This document shows positions 4,852-5,131 of a stretch of DNA of 5,131 bases, in pieces. The position numbers and the translations under genes are program-made. How positions within the stretch are numbered: position 1 is the first letter of the stretch; every line of letters begins with the position of its first letter. The stretch spans positions 1 to 5,131 of the forward strand of contig JAURYZ010000060.1 of assembly GCA_030653635.1 (NCBI GenBank). Reading direction: 5' to 3'. A model generated the notes under the pieces. The model did no database searches. It was not told the origin of the DNA and was given only the letters and a program-made list of their open reading frames with translations. Origin of the DNA: Coriobacteriia bacterium (GTDB taxonomy: Bacteria; Actinomycetota; Coriobacteriia; Anaerosomatales; JAHIQC01).

Positions 4852-5131
4852 ATGGGCGTCAATATGGGTGAGGGCTGGCACGTCGGGCGCAAGGACGGCG
4901 GATCGGAATGGAAAGGCGGCCCATACTCATGGCCGCAGTTAGTCGCCTTCGCTGCCGAAGGTCGCCTCACGGCCGAGGACCTCGTGTGGCATCCGAGCAT
5001 GAGCGAGTGGCTGCCAGCGCGCGATATTCCGGGGCTGTTCGCGGCGCCAGAGCCGGTGGCCGCTCCCGTGGAGCCCGCGCCCGTTGCAGCGCCAGCGCCA
5101 GCGCCAGCGCCAGCGCCTGCGCCAGCGCCTG
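4852..5131 (+). CDS. GYF_2 (DUF4339-type) domain protein with Ala-Pro-rich tail, 5' part
   Basis: The gene starts at 4852 and runs off the window; 93 full codons are visible and no stop is reached. Residues about 7-62 form a GYF_2-type domain: EGWHVGRKDG, then EWKGGPYSWPQLVAFAAEGRL, then TAEDLVWHPSMSEWLPARDIPGL. Key conserved points are Trp9, the GPYS at 23-26, Leu30, Gly37, the Val-Trp at 45-46 and Trp53. From residue 64 the chain becomes an Ala/Pro/Val/Glu linker, then seven Ala-Pro dipeptides. In many bacterial proteins this small domain precedes a linker and then a membrane-embedded part, which may follow outside the window. No signal peptide is present. Function unknown; the domain is thought to mediate protein contacts. 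It is transcribed divergently from the cytochrome gene across a 206-bp gap, so any functional link is only by position. Confidence 0.85.
   Translation, partial: MGVNMGEGWHVGRKDGGSEWKGGPYSWPQLVAFAAEGRLTAEDLVWHPSMSEWLPARDIPGLFAAPEPVAAPVEPAPVAAPAPAPAPAPAPAP
5089..5130 (+). repeat. Hexanucleotide tandem repeat GCGCCA/GCGCCT, seven copies
   Basis: Seven in-frame copies of GCGCC(A/T) encode (Ala-Pro)7 at residues 80-93 of the GYF_2 protein. Copies 1-4 and 6 end in A, copies 5 and 7 in T. The array reaches the window edge and may continue. A six-base unit would change tail length without breaking the frame. Confidence 0.9.

Noticed and set aside
4642..5000. Minus-strand open frames across the intergenic region and GYF_2 gene (to 4881 and 5000)
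   Set aside because: They have no recognisable domain, overlap the promoter region and the clear GYF_2 coding sequence, and lack convincing ribosome binding sites.

Overview
The window is GC-rich bacterial DNA with four transcription-unit fragments. It suggests an anaerobe that respires through extracellular or surface multihaem cytochromes. The domain mix (CxxCH and CxxxxCH haem motifs joined to OmpL47/Ig-like repeats, a GYF_2 protein with a Pro-Ala tail, a YkgJ-type cysteine cluster protein, and a MacA/MacB-type ABC system) would fit an uncultured Coriobacteriia-type actinobacterium such as the OPB41/Anaerosomatales group. A Geobacter-like desulfobacterote or a Chloroflexi member cannot be excluded. 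This placement is inference from gene content, not from a marker gene.

Left part (1-1254, + strand): the 3' end of a membrane-fusion/periplasmic-adaptor-type subunit (HlyD/MacA family), followed one base later by a complete MacB/LolD-type ABC ATPase. The permease expected to complete the transporter is not downstream, so it must lie upstream of the window or elsewhere.

Centre (1255-4645, - strand): a probable two-gene operon. The first gene encodes a 974-residue secreted multihaem c-type cytochrome with 18 Cys-(X)n-Cys-His sites: 12 CX2CH, 1 CX3CH, 3 CX4CH, 1 CX5CH and 1 CXCH. Its architecture is signal peptide, six haem sites, an inserted galactose-binding-like beta domain, twelve more haem sites, then an OmpL47-like repeat, an Ig-like region and a second OmpL47-like repeat. 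The second gene, 46 bp further on, encodes a small YkgJ-like protein with ten cysteines. Its stop codon directly abuts the stop codon of the convergent ABC ATPase gene, with no base between them and no visible terminator.

Right part (4646-5131): a 206-bp divergent intergenic region, then the start of a + strand gene for a GYF_2-domain protein with an (Ala-Pro)n tail that runs off the window. The intergenic region holds a good sigma-70-type promoter for the GYF_2 gene, a 14-bp palindrome overlapping its -10 box, and a separate inverted repeat (TACTGT-N16-ACAGTA) 47-74 bp upstream of the cytochrome start codon.

The most notable items are the mixed haem-motif cytochrome with a carbohydrate-binding-like domain between its haem blocks, and a CGCH site inside it that aligns as a one-residue contraction of a CX2CH site in a duplicated dihaem module. 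I see no RNA genes, CRISPR arrays, insertion sequences or replication origins.
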